This document shows, piece by piece, positions 36,707 to 45,707 of a stretch of 64,000 nt of DNA; within the stretch, counting starts at the first letter, position 1; every line of letters starts with the position of its first letter. The stretch is taken from assembly GCF_900105125.1 (NCBI RefSeq), contig NZ_LT629750.1:62001-126000 (forward strand). Reading direction: 5' to 3'. The notes beneath the pieces were generated by a model. That model worked only from the letters and a program-made list of their open reading frames with translations. It had not been told where the DNA came from and did no database searches. This DNA comes from Bradyrhizobium canariense (GTDB taxonomy: Bacteria; Pseudomonadota; Alphaproteobacteria; Rhizobiales; Xanthobacteraceae). Made by a program: the position numbers and the translations under genes.

Positions 36707-38128
36707 TTACGAATTCCCGATCCAGCGAGGCGTGCGAACTCGAAACAAGACCCAGGGGAGTAACGACAATCCGGCGCGGGCAAGCCTTCGTTCAATCGAA
36801 AGCGCCAGGGCGAGAGTCGCGATCTTTATCCAATATGTTTCAACCAAGACGAAATTGAGCATGCCTCCGATGTACATGACGTAGAAGCCGAACAGAATGT
36901 ACAGCGAAAGAAAAGCGGACACATAGTCGCCGCGCAGTGTTCCTCGAACGACATAGGCCGTTAAGGCTGCAGCGATGCATCCCGCTCCAAGCAAAAATGG
37001 CCATGCGAAATAGAGGCCAAAGAGTTCGAAAAAGATCTCAGGGAAGCCGCCTGCAAACTGGAATCCACGCAGGATCTGGTCCGTGGTCCGAGGTTCGCCA
37101 ATGCTTTCGAACATCAGATATTGGATCGACGTATTGCGCGCCGGATCAACAGGGTCTTCAAACAGGAAATGAAAGGTAAGCGACGGGTTTAATTGCTTGT
37201 CCTCAAAAACACGCTCGAACGATGTCCATCCAATCTCACTTGGTTGAATCAGAGTGCGTTCAAATGCCTGATGCCATATCTCGCTGTCCTTATATCCCCT
37301 CACGTTTGCAAGGTTGTTATATATGGCGAAGGATATCAATCCGGCTAAAGCGACCAGCGCGCCTGCAGCGGTCAGGCGGGATGCCCGAGAAGCGAAACTG
37401 CGACGTATCCAGGAGAACCAGGCGCCATCCGAAGTTCGGTTCTGCAACGCGACGACCGCTGCCCAGGGGGTGATGAAGAAGCTGAACTGACTGTAGAACG
37501 CAGAAAACCTGTTTCCGGTAAGAAATGCATAGGCGGCCAATGCGCACATAAGCCCCGGAAAGCGCCAATCAAAGCGGCCCCGCCGAATGTACGCCGCGGC
37601 GAACATTAGTCCCCACCAGAAGGTAACAAAATTCCCGTATCTGTTTATCCAGCGATGCGCCGGACCACCCGTATAATTAAAGCGTTCGATCTGGTTGAAG
37701 AGAGGGATCGTACCTCGATGCACAAGGTCGAAAAATAGGAAGATCAGAAATATTAGTGACAATACAAATGTTAGATCCGAAAGAGATATTTCGCCGGAAG
37801 CGGCAGGTCGACTTCTCTGGGCGTCAGTGCACCACCGATCGATTGCGCTTTGCCTGAAAAAATAGAGAAACGGAATCAGGCTGACGACATAGGCAATGGA
37901 GTGAACAACCGTCGCGGTTCCCGGGCCTATGCTGCGGACAAGCTGCGAGGAATAAACCGGCCCTGCCAGATCGATATACATCGTGGCCGCCATTCGCCAA
38001 GCCAGGGTAAAGATGATGAAGAAGAAGCCAACGAAAATGACCGGGCGGCGGTTTACGAGGTAAAAAAGAAAAACAAAAAAGGACAGGCCGAACAACAAAT
38101 CGGCGATGCGCTCGCTCGTCGAAATCAT
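36707..38128 (-). CDS. multi-pass membrane protein, O-antigen polymerase (Wzy)-like
   Basis: A 473-residue protein with about 11-12 hydrophobic segments and a long extracytoplasmic loop near residues 275-375 (YKDSEIWHQAFERTLIQ...RTTDQILRGF). Size, topology and coupling to the Wzz-like gene (ATGA overlap at 38125-38128) suggest a Wzy polymerase. Family assignment by sequence is not possible for me; an uncharacterised exopolysaccharide membrane protein is the alternative. Composition is clearly more A/T-rich than the flanking sugar-enzyme genes, suggesting separate acquisition. Confidence 0.55.
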   Translation of the reverse strand: MISTSERIADLLFGLSFFVFLFYLVNRRPVIFVGFFFIIFTLAWRMAATMYIDLAGPVYSSQLVRSIGPGTATVVHSIAYVVSLIPFLYFFRQSAIDRWCTDAQRSRPAASGEISLSDLTFVLSLIFLIFLFFDLVHRGTIPLFNQIERFNYTGGPAHRWINRYGNFVTFWWGLMFAAAYIRRGRFDWRFPGLMCALAAYAFLTGNRFSAFYSQFSFFITPWAAVVALQNRTSDGAWFSWIRRSFASRASRLTAAGALVALAGLISFAIYNNLANVRGYKDSEIWHQAFERTLIQPSEIGWTSFERVFEDKQLNPSLTFHFLFEDPVDPARNTSIQYLMFESIGEPRTTDQILRGFQFAGGFPEIFFELFGLYFAWPFLLGAGCIAAALTAYVVRGTLRGDYVSAFLSLYILFGFYVMYIGGMLNFVLVETYWIKIATLALALSIERRLARAGLSLLPWVLFRVRTPRWIGNS

Positions 38129-38928
38129 ATGTCGGTATTCCGCCGCTTTGAGGGGTAAATTTCCAGCCCCAGCGCGAGGATGAGCGTAAACAGAATTATG
38201 CCAAGGCCTGCGAGAGCGGATAGCCGGACGCTATTGTTCGACAGAGGCCCATTAACGTAGACGTCGTTTTCGGCAGGAAATGTTGTCTTCGTCATATAGG
38301 CCTTGGCTGCCTCAAGCTGACGCAGGTGCTCACGGGTTTCGTTCCAGGTCACCCAGAGGTTCGATTTCGGGCTATCCGCATCGGTGGATGGCTGAAATCC
38401 GGGCTGTACTTTGGCGTCCTCCCATTTCTGAAGCTGCGCCGATCGCTCCCGCAAATCATCAATGGCCGTTTGCAGCATCTTGGCGTCCTGATCGAACAGT
38501 TCTTCATGGCGTTGCTCGATTCGATCGGCGATGGTTCGATAGGCCGCGCGGCAATCCGCGGCTGATGCTGCAGTCAAGTCAATCTCGATGTCGTAGTCAT
38601 TCAGCGCATGGGCCCGAAGCGTGTCGAAGACGAGCCGCTTCGAGAGCGCTGCGCTGGCCGGTTCGAACTTGCTGGCCTCTGCAATGGTTTCCCGAAAAAT
38701 GGGAGTGGAAATGAAGGCTACGACGATGGCATATCGTTCGACAACGCCCTGAAGATCCGGAGAACCTTCAATTATCGACGAGGGATTTACCGACGTTCCA
38801 ATGTGGAAGACGGTCCTTAGACGCCACACCGGCGGATCGGGCCTGCAAAGGAACCATATCGCGCCCCCGGCGCAGATTGTCAGCAAGCCGAATATCGCGA
38901 GTTTAGAAACGACGGGCAGATTTTTCAT
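38125..38928 (-). CDS. Wzz-like polysaccharide chain-length/co-polymerase protein
   Basis: A 267-residue protein with one N-terminal helix (LAIFGLLTICAGGAIWFLC), a largely helical periplasmic region with a coiled-coil-prone stretch around residues 120-210 (RIEQRHEELFDQDAKMLQTAI...), and one C-terminal helix (ALAGLGIILFTLILALG) followed by a short basic tail. Two helices flanking a coiled periplasmic domain are the Wzz/polysaccharide co-polymerase plan, and it is translationally coupled to the Wzy-like gene. It lacks the cytoplasmic kinase domain of Wzc/ExoP-type proteins. It would set chain length. Confidence 0.62.
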   Translation of the reverse strand: MKNLPVVSKLAIFGLLTICAGGAIWFLCRPDPPVWRLRTVFHIGTSVNPSSIIEGSPDLQGVVERYAIVVAFISTPIFRETIAEASKFEPASAALSKRLVFDTLRAHALNDYDIEIDLTAASAADCRAAYRTIADRIEQRHEELFDQDAKMLQTAIDDLRERSAQLQKWEDAKVQPGFQPSTDADSPKSNLWVTWNETREHLRQLEAAKAYMTKTTFPAENDVYVNGPLSNNSVRLSALAGLGIILFTLILALGLEIYPSKRRNTDI

Positions 38929-39114
38929 ATGGCGAATTGCTCAAAAAATTTCAGGAGCGCTCAGAGTTGCCTTTTTTCTCACCGCCCTTTTGCCACTTGC
39001 AGCATGCTCCCGGCAGTTAGGCAAGATCGCCGCGTGGATTAATCGTGGTTGTTACCGGGCTTGTCGATCGTCAACGTTGCGTCGGTTTCCGTTGAACCCA
39101 CGCTTTGGCGGCAA

Positions 39115-41652
39115 TCAGGATGCTCCGTTATTCAAATGCATCGTGGTCTTGTTGCAATCAATCGAAATAACCGCGTTTTGGCCGTCTGAGAACAATACGC
39201 GGAAAGGGCCTTGGTTCAGGCTTTCCAGAATCTGCGGGTTGAGCGGCTCGTCGATCGGAAAGTAAGACAGCCGCTCGCCTTTGTTCAGGTGAAGCCACTG
39301 GATCGTTCGAGGGTTGATGATCGCCACGACACTCCATTTCCCCTGGGTGGTTTCCAGGACTTCTACTGTACGCAGGATTTCGTCAAGCGATGGAGGCGGC
39401 AGGTTTTCCTTTTTTGCTTGCTCCGGGCCAAGTTCCTCAGGTCGCACGGGCTTGAGAACTCCTTGCGTCAGACCTGATCCTGTCACCTGTGCAAGTGCTT
39501 CCTGATTCAGACCTGCCAACAGGGGTGAGACGGAAGTGCAGGTTCTCCGTGCAACAGTTGCCGCATCTGCCGCAGGTTCATAGATCTCCGAGATAATCGC
39601 CTTGATCTGGCTCGCAGTTGCTTCGTTCATCGTATCCAGATTTGAGAAGAGATAGATTCCGGGGCTGCCTGTAATGGCTTCAGCCATGCCCAACGTATAG
39701 GGATCGGAGACGACGATGGCCCGGCGTATGTTGTCATGCAGCCATCGATCCGCCTTTAAATCACTCGCGTCGTAGTGAGAAACGACTTCCGCCTGATCCG
39801 GAAGCCGCCCGTAGCTGTAAACCTTGAAAAGCGTCGATACGCCCGCGCGGTCGATGGCCACGCCAAGGCCAATCACCGCGGCCAGGCCGACGATTTGCAT
39901 GTGCCGAGACCGGGTGAATGTCAGCGCGCCGAAAAGCAGGACAAGAGCGACGCCGGCGATCTCCGACGGTCGGATCATCGCCTGATAGCCGCTGTACGGT
40001 AGGTTCGAAGGCCAACTGAAGGCGTAAAGGCCGGCGACGAGAGCTGCTACCGCGATTACGGCAATTCCAGTGACGAGACGCTGCAGCCTGAGGGAATTAG
40101 GCAAGGGATCGACCAGCAGTTGATTGAAAAGCTCGGTCGTCGCGATCGCGAAAAAACCCAATATCACGAAAATGATGCGATACAGGAACGGAAAGCCGGA
40201 CAGCACGGCGAAGCAAAGCCCGCAGCCCATGGTCCATGACCAAAGCAGGCGTGCGGCGTTTTCGCTCTGGCGCGGGGTGTTTGCCAATTGAATTAAACGT
40301 ACGGGACGGGTCCGGTTGCACCACCACACAAAGATGAGTCCGACGCCGACAGCAAAGAGTGGCCCAATTGCGCGACCAATTTCTATGGCGGCAATCTCAG
40401 GCCCTGCGCCGAGGGTTATCTCGTCTCCATTTCTGATCGCTCTGCCCAGGAGCAATAGCGTCACGTGAGAGAAAAGCCGGTTGACGTTTATTGAAGGCAG
40501 ATAGCCGAAGCGTGCTGCAACGACATAAATCATGATGCAAATGCAAACAAACGGAAGCAGAAGAGCGATAACCCATAAGGATTTTAACAGGCGCGGTGCC
40601 GGCCTGGAGGCAATCGCCGATACGACGATATGGAAAAGCCAGCCGGCGACAGCGATCGGAACAAACAGATACGATCCGCGATGAATGAAAATCAGCGCCA
40701 TAGACCAGAGGACACTCGCGAACGCGTTTCTGGCTATGTTCCCGGTAAAGCCTCCTGTTCGGTTCAGCGCGTTGAAGAGCAGTGATATTGCGGGTAGCGA
40801 AGCCAGCATCAGCGCGTTGTTGTTGATAAAAAACGCAAGCAGGATGCTGAAAAATGCTGCGCCGGCCGGCAGCAAGGTCGATGCCGAAAATGTTCTGTGA
40901 GGTGTCGTCTTTGCCTCGGTCGTTAGCAGCACGCACAGGAAAACGAAGCTGCCTGCTACCGCCGCACTGCCGTTTGTCAGCAGGCCGAGCACGTTGGTCG
41001 CGGCCGCGAAGAAGAAAGCAAACCATTTTCGATAGGGGTCTAGAAATATACCATCGGCGACCGCGTAGAAAACGATCATGAAACAAAGAATCGAAAAGTA
41101 CCGATAGACCCAATTGAATTGAAGAAGATCCAGGCCCAGGGTTCCGGACAGAGCGCCGGCGAGTGCCGAGCGAAGGTCAGTATACGACTGGTTGGCGTAA
41201 GGATTTATAAATCCGGTATCGGCGTATTCCTGAGCGATTTTCATCCAGTGAACGTCTGCACCGATGTCCCCAAACGGGAAGCGGGAAAATGCCCCAAATG
41301 ACCACCACCAGGTCATGAGTGCCAGCGGAAGCGATAGCGCGATCCAGAGCGCAATTTCGTTTCTATCCGCGCTTTGCGGACGCCAAACGTTCCTTGTTGC
41401 CAGCAGGCCAAACAGGGAAATCAATACCAGCACGCAGAGATCGAGTTTGAGATTCGATGAGATGAGAGAAAGCAACTGCAAAAAAGTACCTGTCCCCGGG
41501 GCTCCAATGATGAAGCCAAGCGCGACGAACTGGAGTCGGGTCATGCGAGAGTTTTCGATCAGGGTGATCGAAGCGAGTGCCAATATAAAGAATCCAAAAC
41601 CAAGGGAGATCAGAAAGAAAAAAAATGTCAGTACAATTGTATGGAGCCACAT
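39115..41652 (-). CDS. large membrane protein, GT-C glycosyltransferase-like
   Basis: An 845-residue protein: about 13-15 membrane helices over residues 1-600 and a soluble C-terminal part (about 610-845) that should face the periplasm. The first large loop has FGDIGADVHWMKIAQEYADTGFINPY, an acidic, Asp-x-Asp-like loop of the kind used by lipid-phosphate-sugar-dependent GT-C transferases. No named family is recognised. Two ideas fit: a GT-C enzyme adding a side sugar outside the inner membrane, or a polymer-modifying membrane protein. It precedes the wzz/wzy pair on the same strand with a 186-base gap in which I see no gene. Confidence 0.5.
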   Translation of the reverse strand: MWLHTIVLTFFFFLISLGFGFFILALASITLIENSRMTRLQFVALGFIIGAPGTGTFLQLLSLISSNLKLDLCVLVLISLFGLLATRNVWRPQSADRNEIALWIALSLPLALMTWWWSFGAFSRFPFGDIGADVHWMKIAQEYADTGFINPYANQSYTDLRSALAGALSGTLGLDLLQFNWVYRYFSILCFMIVFYAVADGIFLDPYRKWFAFFFAAATNVLGLLTNGSAAVAGSFVFLCVLLTTEAKTTPHRTFSASTLLPAGAAFFSILLAFFINNNALMLASLPAISLLFNALNRTGGFTGNIARNAFASVLWSMALIFIHRGSYLFVPIAVAGWLFHIVVSAIASRPAPRLLKSLWVIALLLPFVCICIMIYVVAARFGYLPSINVNRLFSHVTLLLLGRAIRNGDEITLGAGPEIAAIEIGRAIGPLFAVGVGLIFVWWCNRTRPVRLIQLANTPRQSENAARLLWSWTMGCGLCFAVLSGFPFLYRIIFVILGFFAIATTELFNQLLVDPLPNSLRLQRLVTGIAVIAVAALVAGLYAFSWPSNLPYSGYQAMIRPSEIAGVALVLLFGALTFTRSRHMQIVGLAAVIGLGVAIDRAGVSTLFKVYSYGRLPDQAEVVSHYDASDLKADRWLHDNIRRAIVVSDPYTLGMAEAITGSPGIYLFSNLDTMNEATASQIKAIISEIYEPAADAATVARRTCTSVSPLLAGLNQEALAQVTGSGLTQGVLKPVRPEELGPEQAKKENLPPPSLDEILRTVEVLETTQGKWSVVAIINPRTIQWLHLNKGERLSYFPIDEPLNPQILESLNQGPFRVLFSDGQNAVISIDCNKTTMHLNNGAS

Positions 41653-41792
41653 TCAATTGATCCCCGGGGTAGCAGCGATCAACTAGCTCATTTGATACGT
41701 GCTACAAAGTCTGATCGAGAGCTTCATCCAGCGGCCTGAGCCGAGAGATAATCGAAAAAGTTGCTACAGGCGGGGCAAAATCCTGGCGGCAG

Positions 41793-42632
41793 TCACCACA
41801 CGCTTCGCCCGCCATCGATCACGATATTCTGCCCGGTCATGTAGCTCGATGCGTCCGAGCAGAGGAACTGGATCGCGGCGCAATATTCGTCAACCCTTGC
41901 CATGCGGCCCATCGGGATCAGGCGCGTCAGTCTTTCGACGAAGGCGGGGTCCTGGTTGTTGAAGACGCCGCCGGGCGATATCGCGTTGACGCGCACGCCG
42001 CGGTCCGCCCAATAGGTCGCGAGGTATTTGGTGAGCCCGATCAAGCCGTGTTTGATGACCGAGTAGGTCACGGGTTTGACCGGCTGCTCTTCATCGCTGG
42101 TGATGTTGGGCTGCCGGTAGAGCCGCTGGTCCGGGGCGATCACACCGAGGTCGGACGCGATGTTCAGGATCACGCCATTGCCGCGCTTCGCCATTGCGCC
42201 GCCGAATACCTGCGAGCACAGCATTGCCCCTGAAAGGCCGACCGCGATCTCCATCTGCCATTGCGGAACCGGAAACGCTTCAAAGCGTGACGAATGCATG
42301 ACACCCGGTGTTGACGTGACCTTGGGATCGATCGCGGCGTTGTTGACGAGAATATCGACCGGAATTCCGCGGCCGGCCAGGTCGGCCGCCGCCGCTTGAA
42401 CCGACTCCTGCGACGTGACGTCGATCGCCACGGGAACGAGATCGGCCGCAGGCGCGATCTCCCTGACCGCCGCGATGGCCGCCTCACACTGCGCCAGTCC
42501 GATGTCGGTGACGACCACGCGCGCGCCGGCGTCCACCAGTGCGGCGGTATGCTGGCGCCCGAGCAATCCGCCCGCGCCAGTCACCAGCGCGGTGCGGCCC
42601 GACAGATCGTAACGAGCGGAGGGGGCTGTCAT
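41793..42632 (-). CDS. short-chain dehydrogenase/reductase (PtmA paralogue)
   Basis: A 279-residue SDR: TGAGGLLGRQHTAALVDAG cofactor loop, LVNNAAIDP, catalytic Tyr-x3-Lys in TYSVIKHGLIGLTK, C-terminal MTGQNIVIDGG. It shares DLSGRTA, APDQR(I/L)Y, GLTK-x-LA-x-YW and GRMAR-x-DE with the PtmA-like SDR at 24446, so the two nonulosonate-type cassettes carry paralogous SDRs. An insert of about 12 residues (RQPNITSDEEQP) just before the active-site Tyr may alter substrate choice. It is last in the minus-strand cassette that begins at 49059. Confidence 0.8.
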   Translation of the reverse strand: MTAPSARYDLSGRTALVTGAGGLLGRQHTAALVDAGARVVVTDIGLAQCEAAIAAVREIAPAADLVPVAIDVTSQESVQAAAADLAGRGIPVDILVNNAAIDPKVTSTPGVMHSSRFEAFPVPQWQMEIAVGLSGAMLCSQVFGGAMAKRGNGVILNIASDLGVIAPDQRLYRQPNITSDEEQPVKPVTYSVIKHGLIGLTKYLATYWADRGVRVNAISPGGVFNNQDPAFVERLTRLIPMGRMARVDEYCAAIQFLCSDASSYMTGQNIVIDGGRSVW

Positions 42633-42645
42633 GGAATGTTCCTGT

Positions 42646-43407
42646 TCAAGCGCGCAATTGGCCGCCGTCGGCCACGATCACGGTGCCCGTGATGAACGCG
42701 GCGCGCGGGGAGGCAAGAAAACCTGCGACATCGGCGATCTCTTCCGGCGTGCCCAGCCGGCGCAGCGGAACTTCGCGCGCCAGCATGTCCTCGACGCCGG
42801 ATTTGTCCTCGGCGAGCTTGCGCGCCCAGGTGCCGCCGTCGAACAGAATATTCCCGGGCGCCACCGCATTGATGCGAATGCCTTCCTGCGCCAGCGGGCG
42901 GGCGAGACCGCGCACCGTGGCATTGAGCGCCGCCTTGGCCGCCGAATAGGTCACGGGCGCGCCGAGCGCGGCCAGGCCGCAAATCGACGAAATGCAGACG
43001 ATCGCGCGGTCGCCAGTGCCGCGCTGCATGATCGGTCGGGCCGCCTCGATCGTATTCGTGGTCGCAAACAGGTTGAGGTCCATGACCCGACGCCATTCCG
43101 CTGATGTCTCCTGTCCGGGCGGCACCGACGCGCCGCTGCCGACATTGCAGATCAGGATGTCGATCCGGCCCCACTGCTTTTCCACCTCACGCGCCATCGC
43201 CAGCGCCGCGGCCGGATCGGTGACGTCGGCGACGTGGAACGAGGTGCTGCCGCCGATTTTGGCGCAGGCTGCCTTGAGGTCATCCCGGCCGCGCGCCGCA
43301 AGCGCCACATGCGCGCCTTCCGTGGCGAGCATCCGTGCGATCGCAAGCCCGATTCCCCGACTGGCGCCGGTGACGAGAGCAACACGCCCCGCAAGCTCCA
43401 GCTTCAT
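42646..43407 (-). CDS. short-chain dehydrogenase/reductase
   Basis: A 253-residue classical SDR: TGASRGIGLAIARML, ICNVGSG (in place of the usual NNAG), Tyr-x3-Lys in TYSAAKAALNATV, and ITGTVIVADGGQL at the end. The start at 43407 (MKLELAG) overlaps the upstream isomerase stop by 4 bases and has the fold-starting strand directly after; an ATG seven codons earlier is less likely. It is the second of three SDRs in the cassette; substrate unknown, presumably a keto or hydroxyl group of the cassette's sugar. Confidence 0.8.
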   Translation of the reverse strand: MKLELAGRVALVTGASRGIGLAIARMLATEGAHVALAARGRDDLKAACAKIGGSTSFHVADVTDPAAALAMAREVEKQWGRIDILICNVGSGASVPPGQETSAEWRRVMDLNLFATTNTIEAARPIMQRGTGDRAIVCISSICGLAALGAPVTYSAAKAALNATVRGLARPLAQEGIRINAVAPGNILFDGGTWARKLAEDKSGVEDMLAREVPLRRLGTPEEIADVAGFLASPRAAFITGTVIVADGGQLRA

Positions 43408-44252
43408 CTTCCGGCTTCCTCGATCCACCGCACGGTCATGTCGCGATAGCGCGCCAGCGCGCCCGCGTGGTCACCGTCTGCGGCGCGCGCGGTCTGAAGG
43501 ATGTACTGGCCGGAATATCCGGCTCCCTCGATCAGCCGGATCGCCTTCGCCAGTTCGGCGGCGCCGGTGCCCAGCGGCACGGTGGTTCCCCCGCGCGCGC
43601 GATCCTTGACATGCACATTGCGAATGCGCGGCGCGTAGGCGGCAATTTCCTCGCCGCAATCATATCCAAGGGCTGCGCTGTTGCCGATATCGTAATTGAT
43701 GCCGAAAACATCGCTGGGGAATTTTGCGATGAATTGGGCCAGTTCCGCAGGCGGCAGATCGGACTCAAAGACGATCTTGACGCCTTGCTTCATCAATGAG
43801 GCGGACCGGTCGAGCAGGGCGCTGAGCAGCGACTCTGCCTGCTCTGACGTCTCGATCTTGCCATTGTCGACCAGCGGAATCACGACGAACTCGATTCCAA
43901 TCGCGGCGCATGAAGCGAGCACCAGGTCGAGGTCGGCCAAAAGAGTCTCCTGCGCCTGACCATTTGCTTTCCAGAATGGCGCCTGCATGAAGCAGTCGCC
44001 GGTCAGGCTTGGAATTTCGACTGCGTTTCCGCGCGACAGACGCATGATCGCGCTGCGCCCACCTTCGGTGATGAGCGGGTTTTCGCGCAGCCGCTCCTGG
44101 TCGATGGTCCATTCCATCCGGGTCAGGCCAAGCGGCTTTGCGCGTGAAAATTCCTCGCGCCATTCGTTCCAGGGAAACGCCTGGATCTTGCCATCCACCA
44201 GGGCCGATAGCCGCCCCTGCATGAAGCCGATGCGTTCAACTGGCGTTTTCAC
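43404..44252 (-). CDS. TIM-barrel sugar isomerase/epimerase (xylose-isomerase-like)
   Basis: A 282-residue protein of the AP-endonuclease-2/IolE-type sugar phosphate isomerase/epimerase superfamily. Metal ligands expected in this fold are visible: VVIPLVDNG, IVFESDLPP (Glu), GINYDIGNSAAL (Asp) and IRNVHVKDRARGG (His-x-Lys-Asp). Coupled to the SDRs on both sides by 4-base overlaps. Together with the similar domain fused to NeuB in the same cassette it gives the pathway two isomerase-type barrels. Substrate unknown. Confidence 0.75.
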   Translation of the reverse strand: MKTPVERIGFMQGRLSALVDGKIQAFPWNEWREEFSRAKPLGLTRMEWTIDQERLRENPLITEGGRSAIMRLSRGNAVEIPSLTGDCFMQAPFWKANGQAQETLLADLDLVLASCAAIGIEFVVIPLVDNGKIETSEQAESLLSALLDRSASLMKQGVKIVFESDLPPAELAQFIAKFPSDVFGINYDIGNSAALGYDCGEEIAAYAPRIRNVHVKDRARGGTTVPLGTGAAELAKAIRLIEGAGYSGQYILQTARAADGDHAGALARYRDMTVRWIEEAGR

Positions 44253-45013
44253 AGCTTGTCACCTGTACTTACGGCGAGCCCGTTGGTGGTCCAACCGCCG
44301 TCGACGAACAGCTCCTGACCGGTCATGTAGGCGGAAGCAGGCGATGCCAGGAAAATGGCCGCGCCGACCATGTCATGGGGGTCGCCCCAGCGGCCGAGCA
44401 TGGTATGCCGCCGCCGATCCTCATGCATCGCGGGATCGGCGAAGCTCGCGGCCGTCATTGCGGTTGCGACATAACCGGGCGCCAATGCATTGACCCGGAT
44501 GCCGTCGGCGGCGAAATCCGTCGCCAGCGCGCGGGTCAGCCCGGCAAGACCCGCCTTGGCGGCGACATAGCCGGGATTGCCGGGAAAGCCGCGCACCGAA
44601 TTGATGCTGGTCACATTGATGATCGAGCCGCTGCCCGCCTTCTTGAGCAGGGGATAGGCGGCGAGAACGGTCGCATAGACGCCCGTCAGATCGGTCGCGA
44701 TCGTCTGCCGGAATCGATCGAGCTCATCGGCTGCGCTGGCGGCCGGCAGACTGATGCCGGCGGCATTGACGAGAACGTCGAGCCTGTCGTGGTGCTTGGC
44801 GAAGGCGTCCATTGCCCGGCGCAGCGCATCATCATCGGACAGGTCGCAGGAAACCGGTTCGACGCCATCAGGCGCCGTGCCCGACCGGCTAAGGCCGAAC
44901 ACCTTGGCGCCCGCGTCCGCCATGCCGGCCGCGATCGCAGCGCCAATTCCCCGCGATGCGCCGGTGACGATGGCGAGGCGCCCCTCCAGCGAAAATTTTT
45001 CGAGACTACGCAT
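44249..45013 (-). CDS. short-chain dehydrogenase/reductase
   Basis: A 254-residue classical SDR: VTGASRGIGAAIAAGMA, LVNAAGISLPA, SSIN-type serine region SIINVTSINSVRGF, Tyr-x3-Lys in GYVAAKAGLAGLTR, and YMTGQELFVDGG. Start 45013 gives an 8-base overlap with the CMP-sugar synthetase stop, a coupling common in this cassette; a longer start at 45040 would overlap by 35 bases. The sequence is close to gluconate-5-dehydrogenase-type SDRs, but the context argues for a role in the cassette's own sugar. Confidence 0.82.
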   Translation of the reverse strand: MRSLEKFSLEGRLAIVTGASRGIGAAIAAGMADAGAKVFGLSRSGTAPDGVEPVSCDLSDDDALRRAMDAFAKHHDRLDVLVNAAGISLPAASAADELDRFRQTIATDLTGVYATVLAAYPLLKKAGSGSIINVTSINSVRGFPGNPGYVAAKAGLAGLTRALATDFAADGIRVNALAPGYVATAMTAASFADPAMHEDRRRHTMLGRWGDPHDMVGAAIFLASPASAYMTGQELFVDGGWTTNGLAVSTGDKL

Positions 45014-45707
45014 AGCCGTAGCTGCGCATGATGGCGGCACACAGTTTGACGTCTTCCGGACGATCGATCTGGAACATTTTATGGCGTTCCATCAAGTGAA
45101 AACCAATCTTGCCGCCGAGCCGATTCTTCTTTTCGCGCAGAAGGCTCGGAATGAACACGTAGAACGAGCCGTTTTCGAGGTATCGTTTTTCGATCTGCTG
45201 GCGCATGCGCCGGTCATGGTAGTCGTAATTGATGGCTTCCGGGCCATCCTTGCCGACGCGCCAGTTGAAATAATCCTCGACTTCGCAGACCGAGAGCAGG
45301 CTGTCGAGCTGTTCCCGCTCGAACGCTTCCAGCGCACTATCGATATCGCTGGCTTCGCGAATCGGCGAGGTGGCCTGCAAGGCGACAATGCGCCTGAAAG
45401 GACCAAGCCGTCCATCGATCTGATCCAGCGCGTGCAGCCATGCGGCCTCCGAGGAGGCCAGATCCCCGGAGATATCGTCGGGACGGCGCACCCCGACCGC
45501 GCCGGCGGCTTCCGCGGCCGCCAGGATGGCGTCGCTATCGGATGATACCGCGACAACATCGACGCCGCGGGCGGCGGCGGCTTGCATCACGGTCCAGGCG
45601 ATCAGTGGCTTGCCGCAGAGATCGATCAGGTTCTTGTGTGGAATTCCCTTTGAACCGCCGCGCGCCGCGATCACGGCGAGCGTTCGTCCCGACGTCTCGC
45701 TGGTCAT
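45006..45707 (-). CDS. CMP-sugar synthetase, acylneuraminate cytidylyltransferase family
   Basis: A 233-residue CTP-dependent synthetase. LAVIAARGGSKGIPHKNLIDLCGKPLIAW is the CTP-binding N-terminus; VSSDSDAILAAA and VALQATSPIREASDIDSAL follow, and the C-terminal IDRPEDVKLC supplies the late acidic motif. It is a second, diverged copy of the function at 25261-25977 and is coupled by 4 bases to the NeuB-fusion gene. This shows that the end product of the cassette is a CMP-activated 2-keto-3-deoxy sugar acid; which one is unknown. Confidence 0.85.
   Translation of the reverse strand: MTSETSGRTLAVIAARGGSKGIPHKNLIDLCGKPLIAWTVMQAAAARGVDVVAVSSDSDAILAAAEAAGAVGVRRPDDISGDLASSEAAWLHALDQIDGRLGPFRRIVALQATSPIREASDIDSALEAFEREQLDSLLSVCEVEDYFNWRVGKDGPEAINYDYHDRRMRQQIEKRYLENGSFYVFIPSLLREKKNRLGGKIGFHLMERHKMFQIDRPEDVKLCAAIMRSYGYA

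Noticed and set aside
38801..39265. Plus-strand frame with a lipoprotein-like stretch (FFLTALLPLAACS)
   Set aside because: The lipobox is internal, about 55 residues into the frame, the ends overlap the Wzz-like and GT-C-like genes antisense, and the rest has no protein character. Probably chance in the 186-base gap.
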